Origin: DATKLL01 sp035542475
GTDB taxonomy: Bacteria > Desulfobacterota > Syntrophia > Syntrophales > UBA2185
Assembly (NCBI GenBank): GCA_035542475.1
Contig: DATKLL010000182.1
Span: 43,616 to 107,615, forward strand
Direction of reading: 5' to 3'
DNA: 64,000 nt
Shown here one piece after another: positions 61,462-64,000 of the stretch (its first letter is position 1; every line of letters begins with the position of its first letter). The position numbers were made by a program, and so were the translations under genes. Below the pieces are notes generated by a model. The model made no database searches and was not told the origin of the DNA. It saw only the letters and a program-made list of their open reading frames with translations.

Positions 61462-61542
61462 GGTGTCGTGGTTACTAATAGAAAATCAACGGTGGAGAAT
61501 GAAAAATCTGAACTCTAATATATGATGAGATTTCGAGCTGCA

Positions 61543-62052
61543 TTATATTTTTTTATCCAAAACCTCTCTTACCTTCTGAGACAGAGTTTGCACGGTATAG
61601 GGTTTTTGAATAAATCCATCGCGGTCCTTCGGTATCTTTGGCGGACGTGCGTCGAGGCTGTATCCACTGGTAAGGATTACTTTGACGCTGGGATTAATCG
61701 ACTTGAGAATATTTAAAATCTCTGCACCACCCATTTCCGGCATGACCATATCCAGGATGACTAGATCAATATTGCTGTACCCTGCCTCAAAAATTCTTAT
61801 AGCATCCTGGAAGTTTTTGGCAACCAATACTGCATAACAAAATACCTCAAGAATACCTTTGACCTTTGCCACATCTATAATTACATCCTTCATCATCGTC
61901 AAGAATGATGGTCCCTCACCCTTAACTAAGCACAGTGAGTAAAGATTTATGCAGAAGGTGTAATCCGGATTATAATGCTTTACAATAAAATGACTCTTGA
62001 GAAGTGCTTCTCTTTGACAGAATGTGTAAAATAATGTAAAAGTACTTGTCAA
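61543..62052 (-). pseudogene. Receiver-domain remnant of a hybrid histidine kinase, with compensating indels
   Basis: The C-terminal part is a clear receiver: AVLVAKNFQDAIRIFEAG, the phospho-Asp in LVILDMVMPEMGGAEIL, TSGYSL and the Lys in FIQKPYTVQTL. Upstream, KGEG is followed by PSFLTMMK where the family has TILLVDDE. Reading 61888-61911 in the next frame gives TIILDDDE, the expected acidic pocket. One base lost near 61911 and one gained near 61888 restored the frame but destroyed the pocket. There is no kinase domain upstream. A non-functional fragment, or a badly damaged single-domain regulator. Confidence 0.7.
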
Positions 62053-62277
62053 AGTAGGGCTCGTGTATTGATGTCGCCTTATTTCATTATAGGCTATGGG
62101 ATAATGAAGTGATGCGCAAATCTGATGCTTATCTCATGGAGAAGTTTTACATATACCCCGCTGATTCTATGTATAAGGAAGAATGCCCACAATATAATCA
62201 GTAATCCTGTTAACAGAAAAATATCAAAGATTATTAAAAATCAGAGATATTAAAGCGTAAAGATTGGAGTCTGATTG

Positions 62278-63861
62278 ATGGATCTAATTATCATCGCTGG
62301 TATGTCAAAGACCAAAGGTAGCCAATTCAGTACGAAAGGAAGTTACCTCTTAACCAGAGATGGAATGGTCATGAACTACAGCAATTTGAGAAAAGTATTT
62401 GACCTCAATCACATATCTGACTTATCTGATTATAATACACCCTATTTAGCCGGTATTCATTTATATAATTTTCTTTCACAACGAGGAATTAAATGTGTGC
62501 TTATAAATTTCTTGGATTTAGAAACAAAACAGCTTGAAAAATATTTAGAACAAAACCCTAAAGCTATTGCTTTATCCACTACCTTTCTGACTAATCTCAA
62601 AGCTGTCAAAGAAGTCACCGATATTATTCGGAAATATTCAAAGGATATCAAAATTATCTTAGGTGGACCATTCGTATACAACAGTTACCTTTTATACCAA
62701 ATGAAAGATAGTGAGTACGATACGAATTCTTGCGTTTGTGATTTCTTTTTTCTAGATACGGAAAAATCCTTTTACGAGGATATCGACCTATTTGTGGTAG
62801 AAGAACAAGGGGAAGAAACTTTGTGGCGTGTAATGGAATCTATAATAAATTGTAAAAGTTACCATGAAATTCCGAACGTCGCCTATTATAAGAACGATAA
62901 ATTAATTTTTACCGAAAGGAAACCAGAGAATAATGATTTCACTGAAAATATAGTTTCTTGGAATGAAGTGCCAGAAGAATATATTTATCCTATTTTTCCT
63001 GTTAGAGGATCACGCGGGTGTCCTTTTAAGTGTAAATTTTGTAATTTTTCAACAGGAAAAACTTTCCGCTTGAAAAACTTAAATATTATAGCACAAGAGA
63101 TATCGGCCTTAATAGATACCGGAAAGGTGAAAATGATTAGATTTACGGATGACAACCTATTTTTGAATGAGAGATATGTAGAAGATTATTGCACTAAGAT
63201 TATTGAGACGGGAAAAGAAATAAAATGGACATCTTTCATTCGAGCCACCTCAATTACAAAAGATAATGTCATATTACTTAAGGATTCTGGGTGCATATTG
63301 GCCCAAATAGGAATAGAATCAGGTGACGAAAATATTCTCCGGGAAATGAATAAAAAGGATTCACCTGAGAATTATTTGCGAGTTATAGAATTATTAAACA
63401 CATATGGTATTTCTACACAATTATATTTCATTATAGGATTTCCTGGAGAGACTGCGCAAAGCATTGAAAACACAATTCAACTAATAAATAAATTCCATTC
63501 ACAGGGTCCAGCCATTAATGAGCTTATGGTTTTCCCGTTTGTATTCGCTCCTCTATCTCCTGTTTACGAAGCAGATAATCGCAAAAGATATAATTTGAAA
63601 GGCTATATGACTAAATGGACTCATTACACGATGACTTCTGAACAAGCGCAGAAATATGCTCAAGAGCTTTTCCTGAGGGTGGAGCATACATTCCCTCACT
63701 ACGGGATTGAAGAATTTCTTACTGTAGAGATTGGGAGGTTGAAAAAAATTTCCCAACTTCGTTCTCAAATTCGGAAATACGAGCTCATACAAAATTCTCA
63801 ACAAAAAATTACCAGGAGTTGGCAAGAGTTAAGGGAAGTAGTATGCGAAAACGAACATTAA
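62278..63861 (+). CDS. B12-binding-type radical SAM protein
   Basis: 527 residues from ATG 62278, with GGAG 10 bases ahead. The N-terminal Rossmann-like region (about 50-150, LSTTFLTNLKAVKEVTDII, IILGGPFVYNSYLL) is of the cobalamin-binding type but lacks a DxHxxG motif. The radical SAM core has CxxxCxxC in RGCPFKCKFCNFS, the DDNLFLNERYVEDY strand and GIESGDENIL. The codon use is clearly AT-rich compared with its neighbours (many AAA, TTA and ATA codons), a sign of horizontal transfer. Such enzymes methylate or rearrange unactivated carbons. The substrate is unknown; a tiny ORF follows at 63916. Confidence 0.88.
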   Translation: MDLIIIAGMSKTKGSQFSTKGSYLLTRDGMVMNYSNLRKVFDLNHISDLSDYNTPYLAGIHLYNFLSQRGIKCVLINFLDLETKQLEKYLEQNPKAIALSTTFLTNLKAVKEVTDIIRKYSKDIKIILGGPFVYNSYLLYQMKDSEYDTNSCVCDFFFLDTEKSFYEDIDLFVVEEQGEETLWRVMESIINCKSYHEIPNVAYYKNDKLIFTERKPENNDFTENIVSWNEVPEEYIYPIFPVRGSRGCPFKCKFCNFSTGKTFRLKNLNIIAQEISALIDTGKVKMIRFTDDNLFLNERYVEDYCTKIIETGKEIKWTSFIRATSITKDNVILLKDSGCILAQIGIESGDENILREMNKKDSPENYLRVIELLNTYGISTQLYFIIGFPGETAQSIENTIQLINKFHSQGPAINELMVFPFVFAPLSPVYEADNRKRYNLKGYMTKWTHYTMTSEQAQKYAQELFLRVEHTFPHYGIEEFLTVEIGRLKKISQLRSQIRKYELIQNSQQKITRSWQELREVVCENEH

Positions 63862-63915
63862 GACGAATATTAATGGAAAGTGATAAATAGGCCTTACGGA
63901 TTGATATAAAATCCG

Positions 63916-63984
63916 ATGAAAGAATTGACCAAAAAAGCTGGCTTCCTGAGCTGGGATAAGACCGACAATACATGTTGTGAATAA
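63916..63984 (+). CDS. Possible 22-residue peptide behind the radical SAM gene
   Basis: ATG 63916 to TAA 63982-63984 encodes MKELTKKAGFLSWDKTDNT plus two Cys and Glu. It is close to the radical SAM gene (55 bases), and short peptides ending in Cys or Trp-rich cores are typical precursors of modified peptides. However, there is no clear ribosome-binding site, and the peptide is very short. It may be chance or the damaged start of a longer gene cut by the window edge. Confidence 0.25.
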   Translation: MKELTKKAGFLSWDKTDNTCCE

Positions 63985-64000
63985 TGGTTGCGGTTCAGAA

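Noticed and set aside
61078..61518. 146-residue plus-strand frame
   Set aside because: Runs opposite the start of the fusion gene and the remnant upstream of it; no ribosome-binding site and no family pattern.
62018..62051. TTGACA-like minus-strand promoter inside the receiver remnant frame
   Set aside because: Spacing to a -10 box is ambiguous and the gene is a remnant.

Overview
The window looks like the chromosome of an anaerobic, Gram-negative bacterium, most likely a member of the Desulfobacterota (the former Deltaproteobacteria). Evidence: a four-subunit 2-oxoacid:ferredoxin oxidoreductase, an NtrC-type sigma-54 regulator, many c-di-GMP and PilZ proteins, an AsmA-type envelope protein, lipoproteins, a fused AroD-AroE enzyme, and intergenic palindromes of a kind I associate with that group. 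The taxonomy is an inference from gene content; no rRNA or tRNA gene is visible.

Layout. 1-7.5 kb: an NtrB/NtrC-like two-component pair (kinase cut by the window edge), an enoyl-CoA hydratase-family protein, a small J-domain protein, and a HEAT-repeat protein followed by an HD-GYP gene that is split by a one-base frameshift. 7.5-12.6 kb: a regulator-led operon for a 2-oxoacid:ferredoxin oxidoreductase (XRE-cupin, gamma, GltD-like/ferredoxin fusion, alpha, beta). 12.8-15.6 kb: a REC-GAF-GGDEF protein and a TauE/SafE exporter. 15.6-19.7 kb: a ketosynthase, a catalytically dead ketosynthase partner (chain-length-factor-like) and an acyl-CoA ligase. 20-22.4 kb: a three-TM protein with a winged-helix-like tail, and a diadenylate cyclase fused to YbbR repeats.

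22.5-31.2 kb is the centrepiece: the promoter, an aromatic-rich leader peptide and two tandem terminators precede an eight-gene operon, aroF-aroB-pheA-aroDE-aroA-aroK-aroC-tyrA, covering the shikimate pathway and the prephenate branches. The leader carries nine Phe, Tyr and Trp codons in a ten-codon block, and the RNA arms can form mutually exclusive structures, so I read it as a transcription attenuator that senses all three aromatic amino acids.

31.2-39.3 kb is an accessory region bracketed by two IS110-family elements. It holds a DUF362 ferredoxin, a remnant of a hydroxyacid dehydrogenase, a Tat-signal tautomerase, a carboxymuconolactone decarboxylase-cupin protein, a membrane protein, a flavodoxin and an AraC regulator. 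39.5-50.3 kb holds envelope and signalling genes: a MORN lipoprotein, a membrane sensor without an output domain, a patatin pseudogene, AsmA/DUF748, an MFS transporter, PilZ, a Cys-rich repeat protein and a PAS-GGDEF protein. 50.6-57.4 kb is a plus-strand housekeeping run: a 51-residue ORF, tatD, thiamine pyrophosphokinase, thiD, CCA-adding enzyme, NlpC/P60-SPOR lipoprotein, dTDP-glucose dehydratase and a methyltransferase.

57.6-64 kb is a second accessory region. It has a carboxyl-methyltransferase-like enzyme with an NTF2-like tail, an unusual fusion of an enolase-superfamily enzyme with a Cys-nucleophile alpha/beta hydrolase, gene remnants, and an AT-rich B12-type radical SAM gene with a tiny ORF behind it. 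Frameshifts occur at four places (HD-GYP, patatin, receiver remnant, second IS). They could be real decay or sequence error.
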